Source of the DNA: Paenibacillus sinopodophylli
Lineage (GTDB): Bacteria > Bacillota > Bacilli > Paenibacillales > Paenibacillaceae
Direction: 5' to 3'
Length of the DNA stretch: 64,000 nucleotides
Assembly: GCF_005930355.1 (NCBI RefSeq)
Contig: NZ_VDBO01000001.1
Coordinates: forward strand, 310,001 to 374,000
Positions within the stretch are counted from its first letter, which is position 1; each line of letters opens with the position of its first letter. Below are positions 41,327 to 50,179 of this stretch, piece after piece. A program made the translations under genes and the position numbers. The notes under the pieces are model-generated. The model did not search any database. It saw nothing but the letters and a program-made list of their open reading frames with translations, and had not been told where the DNA came from.

Positions 41327-41980
41327 CTATCGATTGCCGCGCTGCAGCAGCTCCAAGCGATACACATATTCGAAAATAAACTCGAATGCTTCAAGATGGC
41401 GTTTGGCTTCGAAAGCGTTGGCGCCCCATGCGTAAATACCGTGCTTACGCAGCAATACACCTGGAATATGCTTCACAATACGTTCCGTAATTTCTGGCAC
41501 GATAGAAGGGATGTGTGCGAAATTAGATACGATTGGAATGTCGATATGAGCTTCTTCATCCCAAATATTAAATCCTTTAATAAGCTCCACACCATCTACA
41601 GGTACCGACTTGCGATCCCAAAAATACTCGGAAATAACGCTGTTGAAGACAGAATGAATGTGGAAGATTGCTCCAGCGCCTGTCAGCTTGTATATCTCGC
41701 AATGAATTAGCGTCTCAGCCGACGGTTTCAACCGCGTTGACTCACAAGGCTTTCCGTCTTGGTCAACGAACAAATAATCCTCAGGTGTATGTACGGTTTT
41801 GTCTTTGCCGCTCGCGGTTACTGCAAATTGGAAATCATCAGGCTGGAAATCGCCAACGCGGATCGACAAGTTGCCGCTTGTGCCTGGAAACCAGCCACGC
41901 GTTGCGAACAGCTCTTTAACTTCGCGGAGCTCGGATAAAGCCCGCTGCTTATCTTCTAATGCGATTTGTTGAAAGCTCAT
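41327..41980 (-). CDS. mtnB: methylthioribulose-1-phosphate dehydratase
   Basis: Methionine-salvage enzyme dehydrating 5-methylthioribulose 1-phosphate. 217 residues of the class II aldolase fold. TSGNLSIRVGD near residue 37 holds the phosphate-binding Ser/Asn; the zinc motif IFHIHSVFNS supplies His-x-His and a third His is further on. Two bases downstream of mtnX. mtnD (acireductone dioxygenase), which commonly follows mtnB in bacilli, is absent here; a terminator follows instead. Confidence 0.93.
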   Translation of the reverse strand: MSFQQIALEDKQRALSELREVKELFATRGWFPGTSGNLSIRVGDFQPDDFQFAVTASGKDKTVHTPEDYLFVDQDGKPCESTRLKPSAETLIHCEIYKLTGAGAIFHIHSVFNSVISEYFWDRKSVPVDGVELIKGFNIWDEEAHIDIPIVSNFAHIPSIVPEITERIVKHIPGVLLRKHGIYAWGANAFEAKRHLEAFEFIFEYVYRLELLQRGNR

Positions 41981-41982
41981 GA

Positions 41983-42660
41983 TTAGTCCGTCCCTTCGCC
42001 ATTCATCGATTTAATAATGTCATGGAATGTTTCGTATTCGGTATGTGCGAGCCCTAGCTCCTTGCACTTCGTCGTAAGATGTGAGCGTGAATACACGATA
42101 TCCGCAAGCTTTGCACCTTCGAAATCAGTCACGCTGTCCCCGATAATGATTCGTTCATATTGCTCAGACGGAAATTTGCGCATAATCGTAGTCTTGCACA
42201 TGCCGCAATCGTTGCTGCAGTTCCCATCACATGGATTCGGCCACAATATTTCAATGCGCTCTCCGCTGAAATCGCTGCCGTTGCAATAAATATGGTCTTT
42301 TGGAATATGAAAGGCTTCAAGGATTGGGTATACAAAAAAGTCGATACCGCCGCTTGTCACGTAAAATTCGATGTCCTGCTCCTTGCAATATGTGAGAAAT
42401 TCAGAGAAACCATCACGGATACGCGCATTCGAGATGCTAAAGGCGATAACCTCTTCTTGCATAGAAGCAGGAAGAAGACGGAATAGCTGGCCGACGCCAT
42501 CCTTTATGGTTATCTCTTGTGCAATGGTTTGTTCCGCAATTTTTTCCCAGCCTTCAGGATTGAAATGTTTGATGATCGCAATAATATTATCATTCACAGT
42601 AATGGTGCCATCGAAATCACAAAATACGATGCGTTTCTTAGTTGAATGGTTATGAGTCAT
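41983..42660 (-). CDS. mtnX: 2-hydroxy-3-keto-5-methylthiopentenyl-1-phosphate phosphatase
   Basis: 225-residue HAD-superfamily phosphatase of methionine salvage. Motif I FCDFDGTITVND at the N terminus with the nucleophile Asp; motif III/IV around IIIGDSVTDFEGAKLAD. The cysteine-rich insert CDGNCSNDCGMCK is typical for MtnX. Start overlaps the mtnW stop by one base. Produces acireductone for MtnD. Confidence 0.93.
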   Translation of the reverse strand: MTHNHSTKKRIVFCDFDGTITVNDNIIAIIKHFNPEGWEKIAEQTIAQEITIKDGVGQLFRLLPASMQEEVIAFSISNARIRDGFSEFLTYCKEQDIEFYVTSGGIDFFVYPILEAFHIPKDHIYCNGSDFSGERIEILWPNPCDGNCSNDCGMCKTTIMRKFPSEQYERIIIGDSVTDFEGAKLADIVYSRSHLTTKCKELGLAHTEYETFHDIIKSMNGEGTD

Positions 42661-43889
42661 TATTCTCTAATCCCCCACGCTTGAATGGCAGCTTGAAGAG
42701 CCTCATTGCCTGTTTCTGATGCTGCATCTCTAAGGGAGATACCATTTAAGGTCGCAGTAATCGCTTGACGGAATGCTTGACCTCCTGCAGCAGTGCCCAT
42801 GGAGTGGCCATGGATGCCTCCACCAGCGTTAACGACAACGTCGGTTCCAAAATCCTTCAATATGAGCGGCACAAGTCCCGGATGGATGCCAGCCGAAGGT
42901 ACTGGGAAGCTAGTCCGTAAGCCATGCAGCGGTGCAAGCAAGGCGTCTCTCACTGCGAGGTTCTCTTCCTTAGGCATTACAACTGAGCCATAAGGTGAAG
43001 GGAAGAGAACCAGATCAGCTCCTGCGAGACGCATTAGCTTGCCCAGAAGAAGGGAAGCGCTAATCCCATAATGCGGCGATGGGTACATCGCGCCTGCCAT
43101 TGCTGGATGTGCAGCAATCGGCACGTTGATTGTCTTATCGCTGCTGAGCTCATGAAGAACATCATAGCCATAGGCTAGGACGTTGAACAATAGTGCGTTG
43201 GCGCCTGCTTGGATTGCTTTGCGCGCATTGGCAGCAAGCTGCGAGGTCGGTCCAGTCAAATTGACAGCATAGAGCAGCTTCTGACCTGTTTCCGCTTCTG
43301 CGCGGCGTGCAGCATCCATACAAGCTTCGACGCGCTTCTCAAGCGGAGTGAGCGGATTCTCGAACAGAATCTCGTCATCCTTGATCAAGTCGACTCCGCC
43401 AAGTGCTTGCTTGTAGAATTGATCTTGAAGGTTTGCTAGGTCATGACCCACAACGGACTTGAAGATGCTCATAAGCAGCGGACGATCATGTACGCCTAGC
43501 AGCTCTCGAACACCTTGCAGTCCGAATTTTGGACCAGGAAAAGCAGAAGCAAAGTCTTCAGAAACGTCGAGATCAAGCAGCTTAATCTTGCCGTCCATGG
43601 AGAGCTTACCGAAGACTGTAACGAGTAGGGCGGGCAAGTCGCGGCTGAAATTGATATCTGGGTAAGCAATACGAATATCTGCGAAACGCTCGCCGGGTAG
43701 TACGTCAGCAGGCTCATGGACCTTTACATCCAGCACGACTCCGAGATGCTTCTCCATACTTGCTTTTTGAGCTTCCGGGAGTTCAGTCCAACTGCCAACG
43801 GTCAAGCCAACAGCGATGGAAAGTGCTTTTTTATGGAAATCTGCTTTGTCATCATATGAGCGATAGGTTGCTACACATAAACCTTTCAT
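42660..43889 (-). CDS. mtnW: 2,3-diketo-5-methylthiopentyl-1-phosphate enolase (RuBisCO-like)
   Basis: 409-residue RuBisCO-like protein of methionine salvage. The magnesium-binding motif GGVDLIKDDE (Lys-Asp-Asp-Glu) is intact; PAHPAMAG and the C-terminal NAGGGIHGHSMGTAAGGQ phosphate-binding loops are present. GAGAGGAG gives the ATG at 43889. The start overlaps the proC stop by four bases, so mtnW translation is coupled to proline genes. Confidence 0.94.
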   Translation of the reverse strand: MKGLCVATYRSYDDKADFHKKALSIAVGLTVGSWTELPEAQKASMEKHLGVVLDVKVHEPADVLPGERFADIRIAYPDINFSRDLPALLVTVFGKLSMDGKIKLLDLDVSEDFASAFPGPKFGLQGVRELLGVHDRPLLMSIFKSVVGHDLANLQDQFYKQALGGVDLIKDDEILFENPLTPLEKRVEACMDAARRAEAETGQKLLYAVNLTGPTSQLAANARKAIQAGANALLFNVLAYGYDVLHELSSDKTINVPIAAHPAMAGAMYPSPHYGISASLLLGKLMRLAGADLVLFPSPYGSVVMPKEENLAVRDALLAPLHGLRTSFPVPSAGIHPGLVPLILKDFGTDVVVNAGGGIHGHSMGTAAGGQAFRQAITATLNGISLRDAASETGNEALQAAIQAWGIRE

Positions 43890-44755
43890 TCTGAAATGCT
43901 CCTCTCGATAGCAGCGCCCAGCTCGCCTGCACGTTCAGCGGAGCGGTGGACACCTTTTTGAATGGTTCCTGCAAAATCATTCTCGGCCATAAGCTCAAGT
44001 GCTGCCTGAGTTGTTCCATTAGGTGAGGTCACCTTGCGGCGCAGCTCGGCTGGCTCTTCGCCTGTGTGGCGAACCATTTCTGCAGCTCCCAGAACGGTTT
44101 GGACGACGAGCTCTTTCGCGGCTTCCTCAGAGAAGCCAAGACTAATGGCAGATTCGATCATGGATTCCATAAAATAATAGACGTAGGCAGGGCCGCTGCC
44201 TGAGACACCTGTAACCGCTTGTTGGAGCGATTCATCCACAACCGTACTAATTCCGACTGAGTTGAATATAGCTTCGGTAAGCAGCTGTTGCTGCTTCGAT
44301 ACTTTATCGGAATAGCTTATACCGGTTGCGCCAAGTCCGATCGTGCTGGAGGTATTCGGCATTGCTCGAACGACTGCGACTTGATCGCCTAGAAGCTTTT
44401 CAATCGCTTGAATAGATAAGCCGGCTATGACAGATATAACTAATTGGTTTGGAGATATCAAATGCTTAATAGAAGCAATAGCTTCTGCGGCATCCTTGGG
44501 CTTCATGGCTAGAAATAAAATATCAGCTTCACGCAAATAGGCTTCGTTTTCTTTGCCTTGCAAAATCGTTTGAATGCCATAACGATCGTTCAGCTCTGTC
44601 AAACGATCTGCATTCTGACGGTTCAGCATCGAAACGCGGCTAGCCTGTACCAGTTCTTTGTTTATGATGCCTCTAACGATAGCTTCTGCCATAGAGCCCG
44701 CACCATAGAAACAAAGCTGAAGACTGTCCAAGCTCGTTTGTGTCAATTGGGTCAT
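43886..44755 (-). CDS. proC: pyrroline-5-carboxylate reductase
   Basis: Last step of proline synthesis. 289 residues, N-terminal CFYGAGSMAEAIVRG dinucleotide motif and the C-terminal signature SGSGPAYVYYFMESM followed by TSPNGTTQAALELM. AAAGGAG precedes ATG 44755. Forty-one bases after proA and overlapping mtnW. Several ProC paralogues (ProG, ProH, ProI) exist in bacilli; the T-box operon context indicates the biosynthetic one. Confidence 0.94.
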   Translation of the reverse strand: MTQLTQTSLDSLQLCFYGAGSMAEAIVRGIINKELVQASRVSMLNRQNADRLTELNDRYGIQTILQGKENEAYLREADILFLAMKPKDAAEAIASIKHLISPNQLVISVIAGLSIQAIEKLLGDQVAVVRAMPNTSSTIGLGATGISYSDKVSKQQQLLTEAIFNSVGISTVVDESLQQAVTGVSGSGPAYVYYFMESMIESAISLGFSEEAAKELVVQTVLGAAEMVRHTGEEPAELRRKVTSPNGTTQAALELMAENDFAGTIQKGVHRSAERAGELGAAIERSISE

Positions 44756-44796
44756 GATTGCACTCCTTTGATCAATCTATATTAGTGGACGGCGAA

Positions 44797-46047
44797 TTAG
44801 CCTCTTACTTGGCCAGTGCCATAAATTTGATATTTGGTCGATGTTAACGCAGGCAATCCCATTGGTCCGCGAGCATGAAGCTTTTGGGTACTAATGCCAA
44901 TTTCCGCGCCAAATCCGAACTCATAGCCGTCTGTGAAGCGAGTAGAGGCGTTATGATAGACGGCAGCAGCATCGACTTCCTGTATGAAGCGTTCTGCATG
45001 TTCATGGTTTTCTGTCACAATACATTCCGAATGCTTCGTGCTGAAGCGGCGGATATGGTCAAGAGCGACATCTAAATCAGGAACGATACGAAGATTGAGA
45101 ATATAATCGTTATATTCTGTACTAAAATCCTCATCTGATGCTATTTTCATACCTGGGACTAGCGCAGCCGTACGCTCACAGCCGCGGAGCTCAACCCCTA
45201 ACTGTTTGAAGCGATCTGCAATTGTGAGCAGATGCTCACCTGCGAATGCTTCGTGGAGCAGTAAGGTTTCCATCGAATTACATACAGAAGGGCGCTGCAC
45301 CTTCGCGTTGATCGCAATTTCAATCGCCATATCATAATCTGCGCTTGCATCAACGAAGGTATGACAAATACCAGCACCCGTTTCGATAACCGGCACAGTT
45401 GCATTCTCCACGACATTACGGATCAAAGAGGCACCGCCGCGAGGAATGACAACGTCTAACAGACCATTTAGTTTAAGCATCTCATTCACTGATGCACGGT
45501 CTGAGTCTTCAATGAGCTGAATCGCATCAGCAGGCATATCTGTTTTGCCAAGGGCATTTTTGAGAACCTCGACGATTTTGCGGTTGGATTCTATGGCAGC
45601 CGAACCGCCGCGTAGAACGACGCTATTGCCTGTTTTCAAGCACAAGCCTGCAGCATCAACCGTTACATTCGGTCTAGCCTCATAGATCATACCAATAACG
45701 CCAATAGGTACTCGGATTTTGTTAACCTTTAAGCCGTTAGGGCGGTCGAAATGCTCCAGAAGCTCACCAACTGGATCAGGCAGCTCGACGATTTGCTTCA
45801 GACCTTCGGCGATGGCGGTTACGCGATCATGATTAAGCGCCAATCGGTCTAGCAGTGATTCACTAGTGCCTTGCTCACGCCCGCGCTGTAGATCAAGCTC
45901 GTTCGCAGCGATAACGGCTTCTTGTTCAGAGAGAAGGGCATCTGCCATAGCTAGGAGTGCACTATTTTTTTGATCTGTTGTCAATCGATTCATAATGGCT
46001 GATGCATCTTGTGCTAATGTTGCTTTTGTCCTGACTTCACTTGTCAT
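44797..46047 (-). CDS. proA: glutamate-5-semialdehyde dehydrogenase
   Basis: Reduces gamma-glutamyl phosphate to the semialdehyde. 416 residues with the aldehyde dehydrogenase fold; catalytic Cys in VIETGAGICHTFVD, plus NKIRVPIGVIGMIYEARPNVT. ATG 46047 is preferred because AAGGGGG lies 8-10 bases before it; the longer in-frame start at 46083 overlaps proB. Second gene of the T-box operon. Confidence 0.94.
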   Translation of the reverse strand: MTSEVRTKATLAQDASAIMNRLTTDQKNSALLAMADALLSEQEAVIAANELDLQRGREQGTSESLLDRLALNHDRVTAIAEGLKQIVELPDPVGELLEHFDRPNGLKVNKIRVPIGVIGMIYEARPNVTVDAAGLCLKTGNSVVLRGGSAAIESNRKIVEVLKNALGKTDMPADAIQLIEDSDRASVNEMLKLNGLLDVVIPRGGASLIRNVVENATVPVIETGAGICHTFVDASADYDMAIEIAINAKVQRPSVCNSMETLLLHEAFAGEHLLTIADRFKQLGVELRGCERTAALVPGMKIASDEDFSTEYNDYILNLRIVPDLDVALDHIRRFSTKHSECIVTENHEHAERFIQEVDAAAVYHNASTRFTDGYEFGFGAEIGISTQKLHARGPMGLPALTSTKYQIYGTGQVRG

Positions 46048-46064
46048 AATAGTAAGCCCCCTTA

Positions 46065-47171
46065 TTATTTTAATGAAATCCACTCATCGCGATGAATAAA
46101 TTCGATGCGTGAAACATCGATTCTGCGTTTCACTTCTTCAGTAGTAAGACCTGCGACAGCTTGGATCTGCCAAGCCGCGTAGTTGACGACCCCGCGGCCG
46201 ATAATCTCGCCTTGCGGATTCGAAACTTCGATAACATCGCCAGGCAGGAACTCGCCTTGAACTTCCTTGACACCAGCAGGAAGCAAGCTTTTTCCGCCTT
46301 CTAGCAAAGCATGGGCTGCACCATCATCTATCGTCGCTCGGCCAAGGGGTATGGAATGAAAACCAAGCCACTGCTTCTTCATTGGAAGACTGTTAAGCTT
46401 CGTATCGAAATAAGTACCGCGGCCAACGCCATCCACTGCCAAGGATAAATCACCTTCCTGCTGCACCTTTCCGATGAAAGCATGCACGCCGCCGCGCATC
46501 GCGATACGTGCTGCTTCGATTTTGGAACGCATGCCACCTGTACCAACGGAGGAGCCTGCACCGCCAGCTACCTTCATAATATCCTCGGAAATTTGATCAA
46601 CCCGTTCGATCTTGACAGCTTGTGGGTTTTTCCGAGGATCCTCCGTATACAAGCCATCCATATCAGTTATGATTACGAGCTTAGCTGCTTTAGTCATAGC
46701 TGCAACAAGCGCGGATAAGCTGTCATTGTCTCCAAATTTAGGGACAAGCTCATCCGTCGCGACTGTATCATTCTCATTAATGATCGGAATGATGCCGAGA
46801 CGAAGCAGCTCTTCGATGGTCATCAACGCGTTTTGGATACGGCGTCTGTTGGAGAAGTCAGCACGGGTAAGCAAGATTTGAGCGGCGACGATACCATAGC
46901 CATTGAAGGCTTCCTGGTAAGCCTGCATTAGCAGCGCTTGCCCAACGGCTGCTGCCGCTTGCTTCTCGTGTACAATTTTTGGTTTCGTTGCATATCCGAT
47001 TTGTCGGAAGCCTGCTGCGACTGCTCCCGAGGTGACAAGCATCACGCTGCTGCCTTTCTTATGCAGAGAGGCAAGCTCCGAAGTGAAGTATTGAATGCGC
47101 TCGCGATTCAAGCCGCCTTCCTCAGAAGTAAGGGAGCTGCTGCCAATTTTTACGACTACACGTTCCGTCAT
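46065..47171 (-). CDS. proB: glutamate 5-kinase
   Basis: First step of proline synthesis, phosphorylating glutamate. 368 residues: amino-acid kinase domain (VVVKIGSSSLTSEEGG, VTSGAVAAGF, NENDTVATDEL, GTGGMRSKIEAA) and a C-terminal PUA domain (about 275-360). ATG 47171 gives the normal N terminus; an upstream in-frame extension runs into the T-box terminator and is not real. Usually feedback inhibited by proline, and here also T-box regulated. Confidence 0.95.
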   Translation of the reverse strand: MTERVVVKIGSSSLTSEEGGLNRERIQYFTSELASLHKKGSSVMLVTSGAVAAGFRQIGYATKPKIVHEKQAAAAVGQALLMQAYQEAFNGYGIVAAQILLTRADFSNRRRIQNALMTIEELLRLGIIPIINENDTVATDELVPKFGDNDSLSALVAAMTKAAKLVIITDMDGLYTEDPRKNPQAVKIERVDQISEDIMKVAGGAGSSVGTGGMRSKIEAARIAMRGGVHAFIGKVQQEGDLSLAVDGVGRGTYFDTKLNSLPMKKQWLGFHSIPLGRATIDDGAAHALLEGGKSLLPAGVKEVQGEFLPGDVIEVSNPQGEIIGRGVVNYAAWQIQAVAGLTTEEVKRRIDVSRIEFIHRDEWISLK

Positions 47172-47204
47172 CTTATCCCATCCTATGCTTGTTTCATGAC
47201 GACA

Positions 47205-47450
47205 AAAAAGACTTCCGTCCATAAAGGACGAAAGTCTTAGCTTCCGCGGTACCACCTTTGTTGACAACCCGGCTTATACAAGGGGTTATCCAGCTTAAGC
47301 CTATAACAGAAGGCGCTGTCCGGTTCATAGCCGGCCGCTCGGAGGTAGGTTCAGCAAGCGGCCTTCGGTAAATTCTCGCAGCCCATGGAATTTACTCTCT
47401 GATCGCGACCCTTCTTGCTTACTTGTCCCGTCATCACGTTCATGTTCAAT
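47205..47450 (-). promoter_or_regulatory. T-box leader, proline specifier
   Basis: On the minus strand, the T-box sequence AGGTGGTACCGCGG is at 47244-47257. It is followed by the terminator AAGACTTTCGTCC and its complement GGACGGAAGTCTT, with a T-run at 47205-47210. Upstream, in the Stem I loop, GAA-CCT-A places a CCT (proline) specifier at 47347-47349, followed by purine A as usual. AGTA- and AGAGA-like motifs flank it. Uncharged tRNA-Pro should favour read-through into proBAC. Confidence 0.93.
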
Positions 47451-47457
47451 TCCTACA

Positions 47458-47486
47458 AGCATAACATGATCATCTGCTGCTGTAAA
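47458..47486 (-). promoter_or_regulatory. sigma-A type promoter of the T-box operon
   Basis: On the minus strand TTTACA (47481-47486), 17-bp spacer, TATGCT (47458-47463). Transcription would start near 47451, at the base of Stem I. Confidence 0.65.
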
Positions 47487-47509
47487 GCAAGGCAATAGCG
47501 GGGTTCCGC

Positions 47510-48700
47510 TTAGAACAAATTGAGCTTGCCAATCCGTTCAACAGCTTCCTGAAGCCTCGCTTCGGAGGTAAGCAATCCGAGCCGAACAAAGCCTTCTCCA
47601 TGAGTGCCAAAGCCTACCCCTGGAGCCACAACGACATCTGCTTCTTGAAGCAGGAGGTCAGCGAATGATTCAGATGTATACCCCGCAGGTACGGGAAGCC
47701 AACAGAAGAATGATCCTCCCGGACGTACAGCCTTCCAACCGATGCGATCGAGTGCGGTAAACAAAGCTTCACGACGGCTCTCGTACATGGCGCGGAGATC
47801 TGCAACGCAATCCTGAGGCCCAGTAAGAGCAAGTGCAGCTGCTTCTTGAATGCCTCCGAAAAGACTGCAATAATAATGGTCCTGAATCAAATTGATCAGC
47901 CTGATAATTTGTGCATTCCCGATTGCAAAGCCTACACGCCAGCCTGCCATGTTATAGGTTTTGGACAGCGTATAAAACTCAATTCCAACCTCTTTGGCAC
48001 CAGGCGTCTGCAAAAAGCTAATTGGCTTATGTCCATCGAAGCCGATTGCGCCATAAGCAAAATCGCTTGCAACGACGATGCCATGCTTCTCTGCATATTT
48101 CACTGTTTCTTCATAGAATTCAGCACTTGCGACAGCACCTGTCGGATTGTTCGGGTAATTCATAAACATGAGCTTTGCACGCTCAGCAAGCTCAGGACTG
48201 ATTGCCTCATAATTGGGCAAATAGTTATTCTGCTCGGTTAATGGCATGAATGCCATCTCAGCTCCAGCAAGCGCGACACCTGACCAATAATCAGGATAGC
48301 CTGGGTCAGGGACAAGGCACACATCACCAGGGTTTAGCAGGCATTGACTGATTTCGACTAAACCGGTTTTTCCGCCGAAAAGGATAGCAACCTCAGTCGT
48401 CGGATCGACATCGACGTTGTAATCCTCCTTGTAACGCTTCGCAACAGCTTCCTTCAGAAAAGGATAGCCGCTGAAAGGAGGATACTTGTGGTATAACGGA
48501 TTAGCCGCTGCTTCTTGAAGCTTGGCTACAATATGGGGAGGGGTCGGCTGGTCCGGATTGCCTTGTCCCAAATTGATTACATCGCGTCCTTTGGCCGTTT
48601 GAGCGTTAGCTTTGGCGACCAGCTTGGCAAAAAATTGCGTCGGAAGACCGTTCATCCGATCTGCAGGTTGAATAAGGTGTTGACCAATTTGTGTTTCCAT
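47510..48700 (-). CDS. mtnE: methionine-salvage aminotransferase MtnE
   Basis: PLP-dependent class I aminotransferase converting ketomethylthiobutyrate to methionine, the last salvage step. 396 residues. DVINLGQGNPDQPTP, FGGKTGLVEISQCLLNPGD, NYPNNPTGAV and the PLP-lysine motif YTLSKTYNMAGWRVGF closely follow the Bacillus MtnE (YkrV) sequence as I remember it. ATG 48700 with GGAG nine bases upstream. Lies upstream of the T-box promoter, so it is a separate transcription unit or reads into it. Confidence 0.88.
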   Translation of the reverse strand: METQIGQHLIQPADRMNGLPTQFFAKLVAKANAQTAKGRDVINLGQGNPDQPTPPHIVAKLQEAAANPLYHKYPPFSGYPFLKEAVAKRYKEDYNVDVDPTTEVAILFGGKTGLVEISQCLLNPGDVCLVPDPGYPDYWSGVALAGAEMAFMPLTEQNNYLPNYEAISPELAERAKLMFMNYPNNPTGAVASAEFYEETVKYAEKHGIVVASDFAYGAIGFDGHKPISFLQTPGAKEVGIEFYTLSKTYNMAGWRVGFAIGNAQIIRLINLIQDHYYCSLFGGIQEAAALALTGPQDCVADLRAMYESRREALFTALDRIGWKAVRPGGSFFCWLPVPAGYTSESFADLLLQEADVVVAPGVGFGTHGEGFVRLGLLTSEARLQEAVERIGKLNLF

Positions 48701-48788
48701 TCCCTCACGCTCCACATCACAATATCGCTATCTATATTAGACAATAGCTTAAATGTAGCATGAATGAAGGGCGTTGAGAAGCGGATTC

Positions 48789-49262
48789 CTATGAAGCAGG
48801 AATGCCAACCTTTTGAATAAACGGCTTAATGTCTGCTTTGAACAGGAACAAGTACGGTCTGCGTTTCTCATCAAATACGAGCAGAATCGGTGGTTTGTCC
48901 TTGCAATAGAAGAGAAACAAATCGTCAGACGTAACAACTACATCATTCGATTTAATCGTGACAGGTTTCGCTAAAGGAATACGGTAAACATAGCTGCAGC
49001 TCTCATCATTGGTAACCTGTGGTGCGAGCCCGCTGATTGAATTGACCCAGGAGGAGGCAAAGCTTTGGTACTGCGCATCGTTCGGAACCGTTTTGACAAC
49101 TTTGCCGGCGGTTACGTCGAACACTTGCACGGGCTTTAAGCCCGTTTCGGTACTAGTTGCACGGTGAGCGCCGTGTTCGGAGTGAGCGGAAGCAAGCTGT
49201 GCAAACAGGAAGAGCGAGCAGCATGCGAGCAGCATGGCGGCTATTCGTTTTGATAACATCAT
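48789..49262 (-). CDS. small secreted protein of unknown function
   Basis: 157 residues. N-terminal signal peptide (KRIAAMLLACCSLFLFAQLA, with A-S-A cleavage-like site before HSEHGAH), then a His-rich short segment and a compact beta-rich domain (KPVQVFDVTAGKVVKTV; DDLFLFYCKDKPPILLVFD). ATG 49262 has AAGGAG with seven-base spacing; the frame opens further upstream but without a ribosome site. Not a recognised family. Located between two methionine-salvage genes but nothing indicates a direct role. Confidence 0.65.
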   Translation of the reverse strand: MMLSKRIAAMLLACCSLFLFAQLASAHSEHGAHRATSTETGLKPVQVFDVTAGKVVKTVPNDAQYQSFASSWVNSISGLAPQVTNDESCSYVYRIPLAKPVTIKSNDVVVTSDDLFLFYCKDKPPILLVFDEKRRPYLFLFKADIKPFIQKVGIPAS

Positions 49263-49378
49263 AAACATTCTCCTTTTTGAAACAAAGTAGTCATTCCTTG
49301 TTGTTACGTTTCCCATCTTGACACAAATCCATGACAAGGTATCATTAGGGAAAATACAACCATGGGAGGCAACTAACG

Positions 49379-50179
49379 ATGAGTCAACCATTGCGGCTCG
49401 CATTGCTGCAAATGAACATAGAGGCAGGGAATCCAGAAGCTAATTTCACTAAGCTCGGAAGCATGCTGGAAGAGGCGGTCAGCCAAGCTAACAAGCCGGA
49501 TATTATTATGTTTCCAGAAATGTGGAACACAGGATACGCGCTCAAAGAAATTAAATCGATTGCAGATCATGAGGGAGAGCGTACAAAAACGTTTCTATCT
49601 GCGTTCAGCAAACAGCATCAGGTTCACATTATTGGAGGCTCGGTAGCTGAACAAAAGGGGGATGACGTATACAATACGATTTATGCGTTCAATCGCAGCG
49701 GGCAGGTCATTGCCGATTATTCGAAAATACATTTATTCCGCCTAATGGATGAAGAAAAGTATTTGGCAGCAGGTGACAAGCTAGGAAGGTTTGAGGTCGA
49801 AGGAGCAGACGCAGGAATGATGATATGCTATGATATTCGTTTCCCTGAGCTTGCCAGAAAGCTGGCGCTGGAAGGAGCCAAGCTGCTGTTCGTGCCTGCA
49901 GAGTGGCCGCATCCGCGCCTGCATCATTGGAAGACGCTGCTGACTGCGCGCGCAATTGAGAATCAAATGTTCGTCATTGCATGCAACCGGATGGGAACAA
50001 GCGGCGAGACAAACTTTTTCGGACATTCACTCGTGCTTGATCCTTGGGGAGAAACAATTGCCGAGGCTGGAGAAGAAGAAACAATTCTTTACGCCGAAAT
50101 TGATCTGTCGCTCGTTGACTCTGTACGTTCGAAAATTCCAGTATTTGAAGATCGCAGACCTGCAATCTATGAAGCGTAA
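49379..50179 (+). CDS. mtnU: carbon-nitrogen hydrolase MtnU (omega-amidase type)
   Basis: 266-residue nitrilase-superfamily amidase. The Glu-Lys-Cys triad is visible: FPEMWNTGY, ADYSKIHLF and MMICYDIRFPE. In Bacillus, MtnU (YkrU) sits beside MtnE and is thought to hydrolyse the ketoglutaramate-type amide left when glutamine serves as amino donor. GGGAGGC precedes ATG 49379. It is divergent from the secreted-protein gene and ends exactly next to the convergent LysR gene, with no space for a terminator. Confidence 0.85.
   Translation: MSQPLRLALLQMNIEAGNPEANFTKLGSMLEEAVSQANKPDIIMFPEMWNTGYALKEIKSIADHEGERTKTFLSAFSKQHQVHIIGGSVAEQKGDDVYNTIYAFNRSGQVIADYSKIHLFRLMDEEKYLAAGDKLGRFEVEGADAGMMICYDIRFPELARKLALEGAKLLFVPAEWPHPRLHHWKTLLTARAIENQMFVIACNRMGTSGETNFFGHSLVLDPWGETIAEAGEEETILYAEIDLSLVDSVRSKIPVFEDRRPAIYEA

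Noticed and set aside
47172..47267. N-terminal extension of proB
   Set aside because: It would translate the T-box terminator; ATG 47171 gives the normal glutamate-kinase N terminus.
48701..49378. S-box (SAM) riboswitch upstream of mtnE or mtnU
   Set aside because: Both upstream regions are short and show no S-box-like nested stems or terminator.
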